The translations under genes and the position numbers were made by a program. DNA of 64,000 bases from Piper betle (Eukaryota > Streptophyta > Magnoliopsida > Piperales > Piperaceae), in contig JAURVB010012320.1 in assembly GCA_033002965.1 (NCBI GenBank), forward strand, positions 248,001 to 312,000, written 5' to 3'. Position 1 is the first letter of the stretch; every line of letters starts with the position of its first letter. Below are positions 13,701 to 28,700 of this stretch, piece after piece. Below the pieces are notes generated by a model, which searched no databases, had not been told where the DNA came from, and saw only the letters and a list, made by a program, of their open reading frames with translations.

Positions 13701-16700
13701 TATTTGTTCATTCTTATAATCAAAATTCCTTGAGTGAATGATGAAATTCTATTGACCTAAGGCTCTGCTTACATGGTGAATATGCTTTCCTCCCACTTCA
13801 TTAGTGTTCAGAAGTGAAACATTTTGTTTTAAGCTGCCTCATGTTTTCCAGAAGAGTTTGATGGTCACTACAAAACTCTTGAAATGTATTGCAAATGTAC
13901 AATTAAAAATTTTTTATTGTGGTTTTTAATGGGTCACATAGGCCCTTTTCCAAGTGAGGGACTTTTTGGCCTTAATTTTGAGTCTGAGTTGGAAAAAAGT
14001 TACTTTTGTGAGGGTTTTGTAGTGAAATATGATTGGTGTTGTGGACCGTTTTATCAATGAGTTGCTCAATTGTATACTTAGCGGACTGTATACAATCATG
14101 TCAATTGTATATTGTATACAATCATGTCTTATATTTTCTATTGTATACAATCATGACTAGTAGTTGACTTCATAATAGTTGAAATAAAATTTCTGGCGAG
14201 TCGTTTCTCTCTTAAATACTAAAACCCTGGCCCTCATCTCCTAGTAATGGGATGCCCAAAGCTGCATGGTTACACTAATAAGATCAACTATAAAAACTTT
14301 TGTGGGATTATTGCCAAGCCCTTTTGGTAGTATATTTACTATACTAAATTTTCATGTTGCCAGCTTTGGATGGTATATTGGATGTTATACCTGATAAAGT
14401 TGAAGCTTTCTCTGCTTATCTTCTTTAGGAGGGTTGCAGGAAGATGTGCATCCTAGTAGATTATAGTTTGTTCTTGTATATTCAGAATATTGTTTTAAGG
14501 GCAATTAGGAAGTTGCTAACTTTAGGGTTAATTAGCTTCCTCTGTAAATTTTTGTTGTGACCCATACATTGTATTCAAGTTTTTGTCTATCATTTATAAA
14601 ACATTTCAGTTTCTTCTTTTGCTATTGCAATCATTCTTTCTTTTTTCTTGCTGATTTTGCAAAATATTGGTGTTGTGTTAAGTAATCTACTCAAATAATA
14701 GTGTTATTGTTTAAAATATTAACCATAACAACTCATTGTGAATTGAAGTTTTTAACTTTGTCATCTGAATCCCTTCTATATCCAGTTGGAAAACTTGAAA
14801 CATGCAGTTTACTTGGATTTTGTGAGCTCAGGCTGATGCCACAGAATAGATAATGAATTGTTGATAATGGTGGTTGTGGTAGGCCAATCAGTTTGATTCT
14901 ACTTATAACTTAGCGATACTTCCAGAGTTCTTTTATAAAATCCAAATTATGACAATGTTTTTCTATTTGCTAGTTTAGTTTTCTAGTTCAAATTTTTTAG
15001 AGTTACTTCCTTTCAGCGCAAAACACCAAAGGGAAAAGAATATGCAAGCATTATGTCCAGCGGGGTCTAGGTTTAGCTCCAGAGTGCATGATAATTGGAA
15101 ACAAAGTGCAGGAGAGAGGCAGGGTTCCACTGGTTGTGTGCATCACTCGCTTGGTTGCTCAAAAGGGTCTTCATTTAATTAACTACGCAGTCAAGCATGT
15201 CAAAGTACTTGTAAGGCTGGATTTTCTAAATGTTGTTCTGCATGCATCTTTTTATTGGTACTCTGTCTTTTTCTTTGATTGTTTGCAAGAAGCATGCCAC
15301 TTTAATATTGATCTCCATGTCTAAAGGTAATATAGGAAGTGAAATGAGAAGAAACTCAACGATATCATATGAATAGTGAGCAACCAAACATGTTGATTAG
15401 TATTTAGAATGTCCTAGTGCTGAGCATACTTGCATGTGTATTAAGCATTATTATATGCAGTATTTTTTAGCATTGCAATTCTTGAAAACTATATAAGTGC
15501 GTATGCTTTTTTGCAGGGTGGGCAAATGGTGTTACTGGGAAAAGCTTCCGATGCTCGGGTGCAGAGAGACTTTGAGACTTTGGCTGACACAGTAGGAAAT
15601 TGCTTGGGCCTGTTAGCCTCTCAAAGCATTCATTTTAGGACATTTGATTTCATGTTGTTTCAAAAGCATTTTTATCAAAGTTTTGTTTTATGTTTACTCA
15701 TTTTTATTTATAAACTGTTATTCCGAATACAAAAGAAGTTTTCTTGGTGAAAAATTCATGGCAAGTATTATGGGTAGTATCCTTATTTGCAACGAACTAA
15801 TGGACAAGTATCATCTCTGCAGCTAAATAAAGATGATAATGTCAGGATCCTACTTATGTATAGGTATGATGCCTTTGCATTTCTATTTATATTTTTAAAA
15901 ATTAAAGCCTTGGCTATCTGAATAAACTGTTTTGGAAGAGCTCCACATGATACAATTGGGAAGGGTGGAAAGGACACCCCCCAAAATAATAGGCATGTCA
16001 GTTTTAAGGGGTATACAGTCTATGGACCCACGCTTTTCAAGAGCCCACCTTTATTCTAGTCATTAACCTTTTTAATATTCTCATAAAGGCAAATGAAATG
16101 TTTGGCATCTCCAATTTGTATGAAAACTGATTGCCTCTTCTTTGTCAGTACCCTTTAGTTTGCCCCTGTTCTCATGTTTTTTTTCATGAAGTTGCTCCCT
16201 GTCGGTCATATGTTTTTGTAGGCGTATCAATTTCTTCATATCCAAATTTCTAAAGTACCAATTCCCACAGTTAAGATAGTTGCATAAGGGAGGGGAACCT
16301 GTATAAAATCTTGTTGCTTTGTTTATGCATATATTGGAAGTGATGTAATTGAAAAGCAATCAATAGGTGATATGAAATCCATGCCGCTTGATCATAGTGT
16401 AGCTAGGGTAAGGAGTATGATTATGGTTGCGGTGACTGACAATAATGTCAATGATGATGAAAGTTGCTCACTATGTTATTATTTTTACCTTTTACCATAT
16501 AGTTTATACTAATTTGTATATAATTTTTCCATCTATTTTTATTAGCATATTCAAACTTGTAAAATTCTGAAAGAAAATTCGTATATGTTGAAACATTGGC
16601 GTTTTAATTTGTCCTGATGAGATTTCCCTTTATTTTTAATGAAATTTCTTCTAATAGAGAGTTGAATGCAGTGAGGAGCTGTCCCATATGCTCTATGCTG

Positions 16701-19700
16701 CAGCAGACTTTGTATTGGTTCCATCAATATATGAGCCATGCGGACTAGCTCAAATGATTGGCATGCGTTATGGAGCGGTATTATTTTCTATCTTAAAAGT
16801 ATCTTTTACGTTTTATTGCAATTTTTTTATATAAGCTCTGCAGTTTCTGTGTAAACATAGTATCTTTGGTATCAACCTGTAATCTGAAAGAAAAGACGCA
16901 AGTGAAAGTGGAAGACTAACTACTGCTCCTACCTTTCAAGGAGAGACTGGAATATTTCTTTTAGACAAAATCTTTTCCAGAAAAGACCAAACTTGGTTGA
17001 TGATGCGAAAAAGCAATAGATAATGTGGACAACTTGCAATTTAGAAATTAGAAGAACTCTCAAATTACCAACGAGAGAATTTCGAAGGTAAAAATAAAGG
17101 ACAAAATGGGAGAACAATCTAGACAAAGAAAGTAGAGGAGAAGAAGGCACAGAGATGGCACACAGTCTCAAGAATTCATCTCAAACTGATCTGTCCTTTC
17201 CAAGGGAGGGGCCAGCTTCTTTTATAGATTTCATAAGCTTTCAATTTACTAAAATATTCTCATAACCCCTCTCCTAATTAACTAATAAAGAAGGTTACAA
17301 GGACTTTAGTTAAAAGAGAGGTTGCAACATTTTATAAGTTATCTTATAAAGAAAAAGAATGGTTACAACTAATTATAAAAAATCCTAAATAGTAAATACC
17401 ATTATTTGTCGAACATCAATATCCCTATACTTGAAAGAACTCAATGTCAAGTTCATTGGTGCAATCTAATGAAGCATCAAGAAGAGGAATTTGATGATTA
17501 CATGCTTAGAAGTAATCAACTAAAGAACCATATGACATTGATCACCATCAAAGAATGTCATAGCCCAAATGAACCAAGGATGATCATGAATAACATAATC
17601 ACACCTAGCTGATATGTGATTCGTCCAATCAATCCAATATCAAGTAACCTAAGTTCTACAAAATGCTTTTGTACCACACCTTGAGAGTAATCAATATCAA
17701 GCATAGGAAAACAAGGAGTTGATGCAGATAGATCAATCTCTATGCCTCAAATATGAGATCAAAATCTAGTTTGAATTGTGGGGTACTTGCCAACCTTCTC
17801 AATGACAACCATTTGACTTTGGTTGGTCAGTAGCATGTCGTGGTCGGCACAATCAATGCTATCAACAACCATCTGATCATGAACATTATCATTTGACTTA
17901 ATATTGTCAATAACTAGTTATGAAACAAGATTGGCATGAGGCTCACATTTAGTAATAATATCCATACTGTGTGGCACATCAACAAGCTCAATGTGAACAA
18001 CTAAATAGTTATCAGACTCAATAGTTTCCAAGTTCACACATTCGGTATTGGGGCCATGCGTCCAATATGATTTGGTAGGTACATACTGAGGATGTAGAAT
18101 ACCCATGGCAGACTTGCTGAGTCAAGCTGAGTTTGATTGGCTAGATTTTTGGTTGGGCCAAGCTCAGCTCATCCAAGCTCACCCACAAAAGGAGAACCAA
18201 GCCAGGCTTGGCTTGGCCAGCTCTCGAGCTGAGCTCAGGATGAAAATTAATAAAATTAAGGCTAAAAATTAATAAAAAAAATATTTATTTATGAAAAAAA
18301 TTACTCTTCACTCTTGTGACTTGGTCGTTGGCCTCTTGTCACTTGGCTCCCAACAGCCAAGTGGCAGGAATGAGACCCACCTGGGCATGAGTGAGAGCCC
18401 ACCTGGGCTCATTGGCCGGTTGGGCATGATTGGCTGGCCAACAGCCCATCTTGATGGGCTGGCTAACAACAGCCAATCCCAAGAACCCACCTGGACTCTT
18501 GATAATGAGCCCTGGTGGGCTGTTTGTATAAGACTCAAGCCGAGCTCGAGCTCGCTGTTGAACTTTGTTTTGATGTAAGAGCACTTCAAACTCTCTAAGT
18601 AAAATCATAGGAGTCATAAGCACCTTCAAAGAATCAAGTTCAACAAGACTCAAGGTTGGAGAAGAAGTTTGAGAAGCTTGGCGGATACTTGAGCAGGAGC
18701 TTCGACAGCTGATGCATATAGGTTTTGCCCAAATGAGCGAAAAGGCAAGTTCGGTAGACATTTTGGCAGAGTGTTCGCTAATCGCAAGGTAGAAGGGAAA
18801 TCCCTAGGGCTGAGTGTAAGACTTCGACAAGGTTTTGATGTTCGTTTGGCCAACCGAACTTCCAGGAGGAAGAATTGAGATGAACCTTAATGGAGATTTC
18901 GACAAAGCTTCGGTAACTAAAATCTGCATCGGGCAAAGACATAAGTTTGGTGAAGCTTGAGGGAAAGCTTGAGTGAGAGTTCGGCAGAGTCATTGGCGAC
19001 CGAAGCATTACCGAACTCACCGGCTAGTTCAACAATGGGTGTTATGGTATGATTGTCGGGCACTTCGGCAGGTTGTTTAGTTGCCAAATGTTCAAAATGT
19101 TGCCAAAACTAGCCATTGGGAAAAGTAAACTTTGTGGATTCAAGCCATAACGGCTACTACTTTGGGAAGGAGCCTCCAAAGGTATAATAGAGCCTTTGGG
19201 GGGTGTGTTTTGAGAAAACTTTGGAGACTTTTGATGCTAGTGAACCCTTAAAACTTTCTTGGACCGCTTAGATGCTCAAGCTTGGTGTTTAGAATTGACC
19301 ATTTCTGTATGCTTGTAATCCTAGTGTTTTCATTATGAAAAAGAGAGGACTATAATGAGGTAAGGCTCAAGTGCTTGAGTGCAATTTATAAACTTCCAAG
19401 GTGTTGGGAATGTGTGTGAGCACTTAGCCTAGGGAAGGAAGGTGCTTGTTTGGAAGACTCTTTTAACTCAAGGTGTGAGCTTGGTAAAGGAGGGATTAGC
19501 TTGGAATGCTTGTGCTTCTAGGTTGTTAGGAGTTTATTGAAAGGATCCTTGACACTTGGTGGGTGCTTGAGAAGGAAGACATGTTGGTTGTAAGATCGGT
19601 GCTTATGAAGGAGGCCTTGTTGTCACTTGTAAGTTGTACAAGTTGATTACCATATTGAAGTTAGGAAGACTTACCCAATCAAAGGACTTAGTAGGTTAAA

Positions 19701-22700
19701 AGAGAGGAGTAGGAGTTTCGAACCTCTAGAAAATTTCTCATCTCTTGTGTCTTTCCTTCCCTCTTTATGCATTAATTCTTATTTTGGAAGCCTTGTTGCA
19801 CACTTGCTTATTTATCTTGTGTTTGACTTAATTGCTTTAGAGAACTAAGTGAATAAGGTTAATATCATTTAGAGACTTACATGGTTTTATTAATTTGCCA
19901 AAGTAAGTATTTTTGTGATTTTGAATTTGTTTGTTTATTGCCTCATACACATCATTTGATTGCCTTAATTATCTTTACTTGAGCTTATTGTGTTTATATG
20001 ATTTGAGTTCAATCGTTTTCGATTAGTGTCTATTCTTGCGATCTTTCAAGGATTTAAGTTTGTGGGGATCTAATAATTTGATTTGTGATTTGATTTATTT
20101 CTCTCCCACATAACCCCTTCACTTGGCTCGAGCTCTATGCGAAGTCAAGCTGAGTCTGGCTCGGGAGCCAAGTTTCTGGGCTTGACTCAGCTCGTTATAA
20201 TATAAGAACAAAGCAAACTCAGCTTGACTTCAAAGCTCGAACTTGCCTCGGCTCGTTTGCAATGGGTACTGTAGATTTGTTTTATTTCTCTCCCGCATAA
20301 CCCCTTCACTTGGCTCGAGCTCTATGCTGAGTCAAGCTGAGTCCGGCTCGGAAGCCAAGTTTCTGGGCTTGACTCAACTCGTTATTATATAAGAACAAAG
20401 CAAACTCAACTTGACTTCAAAGCTCGAACTTGGCTTGGCTCGTTTGCCATGGGTACTATAGATTTTGCCCTGATGAACTATGAAGGGAAACAGTAGCATA
20501 ATAACCAATGGATGTGCAAGTGACAAGAGCAATGATAGCATAACATATTGTGAAACTAGTGAAACTTGTGCAAAATAATAGTTCAAGGTCATTTGCAAAA
20601 ATGCACTATAGATGTATTTCTTACATCCAAAAATAAGTGAATTAACATTTAATTCCATATTGTACCAAACTTTATTATCATCAAATAAATGAGCGATCGA
20701 ATAAAATATGGCAAGATTACATTGGAATAATATCAAACAAATCATACTAGTGTAAGCTCCAGTGGAGAATGTAATTATATAATGCTTTGTAGCTCGAATT
20801 GAAGCATAAATATAATATGTGCTCAACAAAGGCATAATAACCAAATTTAATTTATGTACGGTAAATTTTGAAGTAAAGTTTATAATTTTGTAGGCTAAAA
20901 TTGATCCATCAATTGCCTTAATAAGAAGATGGCTTCTATTGTTTTCTTCTTCAGTAAAATACTAAATTAGTTGGCATTCTAATGCGCAATTGTCCTCGGG
21001 TCTATGCAAACCAAAGCTTCTAGTAACTTGATGCAGAACAGGAAAGATAGATGTTTAAATTAACTACTCTTAGAAAGGTAAAGACATAACAAAGAAAACA
21101 AAGGTAAATAAAAGGCTCCCACTCTCGACCTTTTTTTTTACAATGAGATGACCTTATATTTATAGGCTTACAAATTAAATTGAACTATAAATACCATAGT
21201 AAATTCATTGTATCTTATTCCTTTTTCTTTCTAAAACTCCCATACTAGTAAAAGGTGTTACTTTCATACTAATTATGTGCATGCACTCCATCAAACTCCC
21301 TTTATTGAGAAGAATTCGTCCTTGAGTTTTGAAGCAACTCTTCATATTTTACATTTATTCTAAGATGTTTCATCGATATGTGGTGTAGAAGTGATTCCTT
21401 GATAATTGTAAATGTTTTACATTAGAAACTCCCTTTCTTTCTATAAGAAGATAATTCTCATTAGTAAGAGCACGAAAGCAATTAGTTGAAACCAGAGAGT
21501 CAAGAGCTATAACTAAAAATTATCTCTGAAAACTACGCTTTTCTTTTATTTATTTATTTATTTACTTTTGATTTTTGGAATATGAAAAAAATATTGCGGA
21601 CAATCAAGGGGACAATTGTCTGTGGTGGTTGGGAGGGATAGAATGTGACTAGACACTTGAAGAGACAACTAGCAATGGTCGACACGTATACCACAGAATC
21701 AAGAACTTAGACTCCAATTTGATACATCATGTTGGAAAGTTGATGGGATAACTATCAACGGTCAACATGTACACCATGGAATTAAGAACTTAGGCTTCAA
21801 TAACCAATTTGGTACACGGTTGTCCTCAAGAGACAATAAAATTTAGCAAAGAAGCAAACCCATCCAAACCAAAGCTTCTAGTAATTTCATGTAGAAGAGG
21901 CTTCGATGACCAATTTGATGCAACTTGCCATGAGAATTGCTAAATTAACTATTACTTCTACACAATAAAAGATAATAAATAAAAGGGCTTTTGACCATTC
22001 TCAATTCACCTTTGGTGCTCCTACCCTCGAGTATTATCTTCCTATAGAATTCAAGGATGAGTTCGTTTAAGAAAGGGAGTCTCTGATGTGAAATATTTAT
22101 AATTATCAAGGAGTCACTTGTACACCATATATTGAGGAAATATCTTAGAATAAATATAGAATATGAGGAGTCACCTTCAGAACTTGAGGACAAGTTCTTT
22201 ATAATAAACGGAGTTTGATGTCATCCATTTACATAACTTTTTTTACTAGTATGAAAGTTACACTTTTTACTAGTATAGGAGTTTTGGAAAGACAATGGAA
22301 TGAGATGTGTTGCATTTGCTAGGGCATTTACAATTTAGTTTAATTTGTAAACTTATAAGTATAAGGCCATCTTTTTGTAAAAAATAAAAGTTTTCAAATG
22401 AATTGAGAATAATCGAGAGCCTTTTATCTTAAAAAACAGAGGCTTTCAAATGAAGTGTGAATAGCCGAGAGGCCCTTTAATCTTTTATTTTTTGTTATGT
22501 AGGAGCAATTGCAAATTTAGTAATTCCCATGACAAATTTCATCAAATTGGTTATCGGAGCCTATTTTCCATTAAATTGTTAGAAGTTTTGGGTTAGATAG
22601 GCCTGCTTGCTAAATTTCATTGTAGGTTGTCTCCCGAGGACAACCGTGCACCACGTTGGCCAATGAAACATGGTGCAAACTTCTTCCAACTACCCATTCC

Positions 22701-25700
22701 CATATTTCCATTGCTTAACTCATTTATTTGTTACATCTATAATTTCGGGCAATGTAGAACAATTATTGACTGAAAATTTAAATAAATCATCCACTATCCT
22801 ATTGGTATAGTACAACCTCCATCTTGGCTTTAAGCAGCATGTGGATTTGCATGGTTGGAGTATTACAACGATCAAGTCTTAAATGTGGATTAATTGAATG
22901 GAATGGCTGAAATTGCATTGCTGGCCCTATGGTAGGTTTAGATGAACTGGTCAATATTAGAAACTGCTAGTTCTTGCCTTCAAAATGGTGGTAATGATGT
23001 AAATCTTTGGAACAAAATAGCTTAAATGTAACTATGGTATAATTTGCCTAAGAATTACATGTGTTACATCTGCCTTAGTTTTTTGTAAAAGATTTAAAAT
23101 TTGAGTTTGTTTGACTTTTTCTATCTTGTTCTGAATTGCTTTGAAGTGTGTTTTGAAGAGATAAGTTTGTTGATCCGATGTATTTGTTATAAATTTGCTT
23201 GAATGTAAAAGTTCTAAATGATTTCAATCAGACCATTTGCTCTTTGATATGCTTCTTGCCTATCCTACATATTGTGTTTAATTCTAATATATAAGAATTT
23301 CAACATGCTACAAGAGCAAGTTCCGTTCCTTGCCTGATCAGCAGAGCCATGGCAGGCTTGGCTGTGCTGCCTTTCTTTGTTTTCTGCTGATTATGGCTTG
23401 CATTGATACTTCCTCCCTCTCCCATGTGCTACTTGTTGCTGCTCCGTTGAACTTCCCTCTTAACTCCCCTCAAACTTAAATTAGACCATTTTCCTTTTCT
23501 ATATCCTTCCTATCTATCCAACCTATTGAGTTGAATTCTTGTATATAAGATTGTTGAAAGTTTTCACTAATTTTGAGGTGCATATACTTTCAGGTGCCTA
23601 TTGTAAGGAAAACTGGTGGCCTTGCAGATACCGTCTGTGACATAGATGCAGAATCCCATACTGAAGAGGCTAATGGGTAATGGATACTTATGAGAGCAAT
23701 ATTCTTATAGATGAAAGCATGATATTATGCCCAGTTACTGGCCTTGCGATAGCCTACAGGAAGTTCTTGTTGTTATGTCTACCCTTTGATAGCCTAATGG
23801 CATGAAAGTGCACTTTATTGATGACCATTCAAAAATACTAATTAAGTGTTGAGTTCTGATCAATCATAATAAAGTTGTTCATCAATGATGATCATTTAAG
23901 CTCATGATTAGCCGTATTGGTTCATTGTTCCCATCATTGTCATTGTCATTGTTGTCACCATCATCATTACTACAGCACCACCTCCTTCTTTTGTCTAAAC
24001 TTTTTCCCTCTTATTATTGAAGTAAAAATGACGAGGACATTATTAACTTATTGAACTAACGCTTTATCTAGTTTTCTTTTAAGGAACATACTTCTTTCTC
24101 GGATAAATTTCAGTCTGATAATGTTTTTCAATTTGTCCATTGCCAGTTATGTTTTTGAAGGTATTGATGAAGAATCCCTGGGATGGACTATGGATCGCGC
24201 CTTCCTACGGTACAAGAAAGGTATGAACATGTGTTTAGTATACATAACTTTACATTCACAGGTAGGAAGGTTGCATACATGTGGCTAATTTGTATTGCTC
24301 ACCATCTTATTATGGAACTACCACTCTTTTGCCTCTTAGTCCACAATTTACCTATTACCGTCTATATTTTATTGTTGGAATTAATTGTTATAAAACATGC
24401 TATCTAGTTATTAAAAGGGGTACTACTTAGAGAAAAGAAAATGGATGTGAAGAAAACGTTTGCCAATATAGATTATGAATGGAGGAAGCTGTATAAATAT
24501 GCTAGTCAATTCTTTGTTGGAAGAAACTTAGTGTAATCACTAAACTTAAAATAATCTTGATTTATGTTCAGAACAAGGTTTTGCTTCTTGGATGTCAGTA
24601 TTGTGTCAGCCATTCCTCTTGTAGATTGGAGAAATATTGGAGATATTTAAAAATTGACCGATATGGATAAAATAGGACTATAAACATTTAGTTTAGATAG
24701 ACAAAACTATTTCCATAATATTATGTCCATAAACACACAAGTCAAATATGGCACAAGTCATCAAATTTCTTAACTAAATATTTTTGGATATTTTATAACA
24801 TCTTTGACAAATTGACCAATTAAATGATACTTCAAGCGAGTGATTCCTCCAAATTTTATTTTGTCACAAAAGTTATATATTGAACCTGGTTTTCCGGGTG
24901 GTTGACTGTGTTTCCAATCCTCATTTATGGACATGTTTTACCCATTAAAACCTACATATAATAATTATGATTAAATATCTTTATATTATTAATAGTGCAA
25001 AAAATAATTATTCAAGTTTGATATTATTATTTTAATAATAAATAATAATCAATCACACTAATTTAATTAGCAATTTCAATCACTAAATAATTGCTTTTAA
25101 TTAATAAAAAAATATTTTTAATATTTTATAATGATAGTTAAATAAAATTAATTATCAAGTCAATTAAACCATTATAAAAGTCAATATAAAATGCTAAATA
25201 CTTAACATTATTTTTTAAAAAATAAAGTATTAACAACATATTTAAAAGAACAAAAAAGCTACACAGTTTATCTAAAAAGTAAGAAGACGGAGAAGAATTG
25301 AGTCGCCCTCCCTCTTTCCTTCCCGGCCCCAAGTCACCCTTCCTATTCCCCCCAACACCCCTGTCCCCCTGCCTCACTCTACCACCCCCACGCCCCCCCC
25401 TCCCTCTTTTCATGACCACCACTCGCCCACCCCGGCACCACCCATACCCTTCCCTGCCACCGGGTGCACCCCCATCCCTCTTCAACTTCTCACTCACTTG
25501 CGCCAACAAACCAGTTAGTTTTTTTTTTCTGTTTTACATGATATTTCACTGATATTCTGTGAACATATTGCAATTATTGGCAAATATTACTTTGCTGACA
25601 AGTATCGTCTTGGCCGCTCACCAATGCCGTGTCTGAAATTTCTCAAAATTGAAAACCTTGTTCAGAACGTATTTTTTAGGCATCAATCTTGTCAAGCAAA

Positions 25701-28700
25701 GACAAAAGCAGTCTGCACTTCTACCATTCATACAAGTTTAACTGTTTTTTATGCTTATTTACCTTTTTGCTGGTCAAACTGTCATTTTACAGCTGCTATA
25801 AACTTTCATCTTAAATAACTTCGCAGCATGTATTATATTGAAATTTCTGGACAAGTGAAACATGTTCTAAAACAGAGCATTACTGACATTCCTCATTCAT
25901 GGCACTTCTGCTAACGTCTGCTGAGGGAAAGTCTCTTTGAGAACGGAATAAGATATCTCTGTACAAACTCTTTAACACATTCTTGACATGGGCCATGTTA
26001 TTATTTATATTTAATGCTGCCACTCAAGCTTAGCTAGAAGGTCACAATGGCGACATTGAAAGAATTGAGGAAGATATTTGCTATCTGTCAATTTTTTTTC
26101 AAGAACATGTAATTGGCAGCAGGATCAAGTGACTAAACACCACCATTGACAGCGACTGAAAAAGCATTTTCACCAATAAGACTCAATAGAAACAGCCAGA
26201 CAATAAAGGCTTTTGGGCAGGATGACATGATGATAGAAGTATCAACTAGAAAAAACTGCTAACTTGGGCAATCTAAAAAATAAACCTTCACATCTTTATT
26301 TCCCCTCCAGCTAATGTACAACTTGAGCAGTATAGCATCCATTCTCATAGCCAAAATATGGTTGTCTTCCTTTAGTGTGGTAGCCGTTGGCTGGTTAATC
26401 TCCTTATTGGACCAGCTTATTCTCTTGCATGAAATCTTCAGCCTCATCATCTGAATGGTAACACCATTGTGATGATTCCTATATTTATTTTTCAGGAAGA
26501 GGCTGAACAATAAAACATCTTGTAGGATACATTGTAGGCAAAGGACCTTGTTTTCATTAGTTCCAGAATTTGCTCAAAATTGGCATTTCAATATTTTATC
26601 TCTGACAGAAGGCTTTTTTCCCTGATAAGTTTCATTGAAGGAAAATTGTGACTGCTTTCTCGAAAGTTTTTTCGTAATCTATGGTTCTGCAAGTCGCAGT
26701 TTGTCATGTGCCCAAAGTGAGAGATGCTTAAAAATGTACTGTATTGGGTTTATTTCATGCAGCTTCGTATTTGGCATTTTGAAGATGACAACATTCCATG
26801 TGTAGTATGGATGTTCTTTTCCTTGTAGGTGAGGCTACTATTAATATAACTTAGCTTACAATTGAGAAATCGACTATTTTTTTTCTCTGCACAAAGCCGT
26901 TGGCTTTTTGATTACTGAAACCATGGTATATGAATGGAAGCCAAAAAGCAGCTCCAAATACAATCGCTTTGAATATTTTCAGGCTGATGATCCCTCATTT
27001 CAGGTTTGGCATCCTGTCTAGCAAACATGTTTTTTTCGAGTTTTGATGAATCTTCGAAGCCATTGATGTCACTTACCTTTTATATAAGACTCAGTGAGGT
27101 AGCAGTGACTCTATGCAAGACTGATAGGGTCCAAGATACATTTTGGGCAAATTCAATCAACAGCTATGGGTGGATGCCTGACAAGTACAAACCATGAAAG
27201 ATCATGCTTGACAAACACATTAAAAAACAAAAAAATTCTTTCAAGTTTTATTAAAGGCAATAACAAAATCACTTCTATCAAGCTTATAAACAACCAAAAT
27301 CAAAATCACTAAGATTGTACAGTCCTTCCAAATTTGTAGCTGTTATAGTTGTTCTCCATCACTGTTTTGAGATTCGTCATCAGTGCACCGATGCCCCTGA
27401 ATAGACTCCACGACTCCACGACTCCACTTTCATATGGAACACTTTTTTTCCTATATATTTAAAAACAAAACATGGAAGCTAATCACATACATTATGCAGA
27501 ACAAATATCAAAATAAGGTTTGTGTTAAGCAACATTACCGATGTGTTACAATTGCAGGGCAACTGTGCTTATCGTGCCCAACTCTCTGTTTGTTGTAACC
27601 ATAGCATAACCTATCTTTGACCATATGCTCCATTGCAAGTTCTTTACTACTCTTCCACCTTTTACCACTTCCTGTTGTCTTTGATTGTGTTGGTGGTTGT
27701 GCTTATATTCCATGATGTATTTGTATTCCACAATGTACCTGTATTCCATGTTGTGGATCATTTACTGCATCTTTTACCAATTTTCCTATCTCCAAAAGTT
27801 TTTTGCTTGGTGAGTTCAAATTTTTCAGATGATGAATATGCTATTTTGGCCCATCGATTGAATATACAGTACAATTCTCCCCAATTAGAGAATAAAGTTT
27901 CGTTGCAATCACCGCGAAGTTCAACTCCATTACCATAAATAACAACTTCCTTAACTATTTCAATTGTCCATCTTTTCATGACAGAGTTGAGGAAAAATAT
28001 CACCCTCATTCAATCTCAATACATACAACAAATGCCTACATGGAATATCTTCACTTTCCAAAAGTTTACAACTACATGTGTATCTACTATCAACTCCTAT
28101 GTAAGTAACACGTGCGACCAACTTTTTATTATTTCTACAACATGTTACATCATATTATTCAACATCCTCCCCATTTAATTTCTTATGAGATGAATAACAA
28201 ACCAAACTGTATTGTAGTTCTTCTTGAATCTTGTAAAAAAAAATTTCGAGTATAAACCTTTGCCATAGTACATTCCATCTTGAATGGAGTGACTAATTTG
28301 GGTATTTTATATGAGTTTTTATAAGATTCTTTTGCCTCGTTTAATCTCTATTTTTTGACAGCTCTTTCAAATCTATGTATAAACTCAATAAGGCTGTTTT
28401 TTTATTGACATACCTTGAATAAAATGAGTTTTGAGATTCACTTCATTGCGAACTTCTTATACTAGCAAAAAATGGACCTTTAATATACACAGGTACCCAC
28501 GCTTGACAAATTGCATATATGGATTTATACCACTCATTTTTCTCCAAGCAATTGCCTTTCATTATTTCACTCCATTGTGATTCAAATTCTTCTATGTTTT
28601 CTGCACCATAAATTAAAGTATGGAATGACTCATAAAATTTCATTTTGTGAGCAATTGCATCTAATTTTTCAGTATCCTTCTCAAGGATATGCCAAATGCA

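Larger units (their letters stand above)
16778..23593 (+). other. Intron 12 of the starch synthase gene
   Basis: This 6.8-kb intron separates the EPCGL and KTGGL exons. The left part (16,860-18,090) holds non-coding sequence with a minus-strand TATA near 17,218 ('atctataaaag'), probably a minus-oriented LTR relic. The middle is the R5/R4 composite and the right part an inverted-repeat cluster. From 22,660 to 23,580 I see nothing beyond ordinary T-rich intron sequence. Confidence 0.85.
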
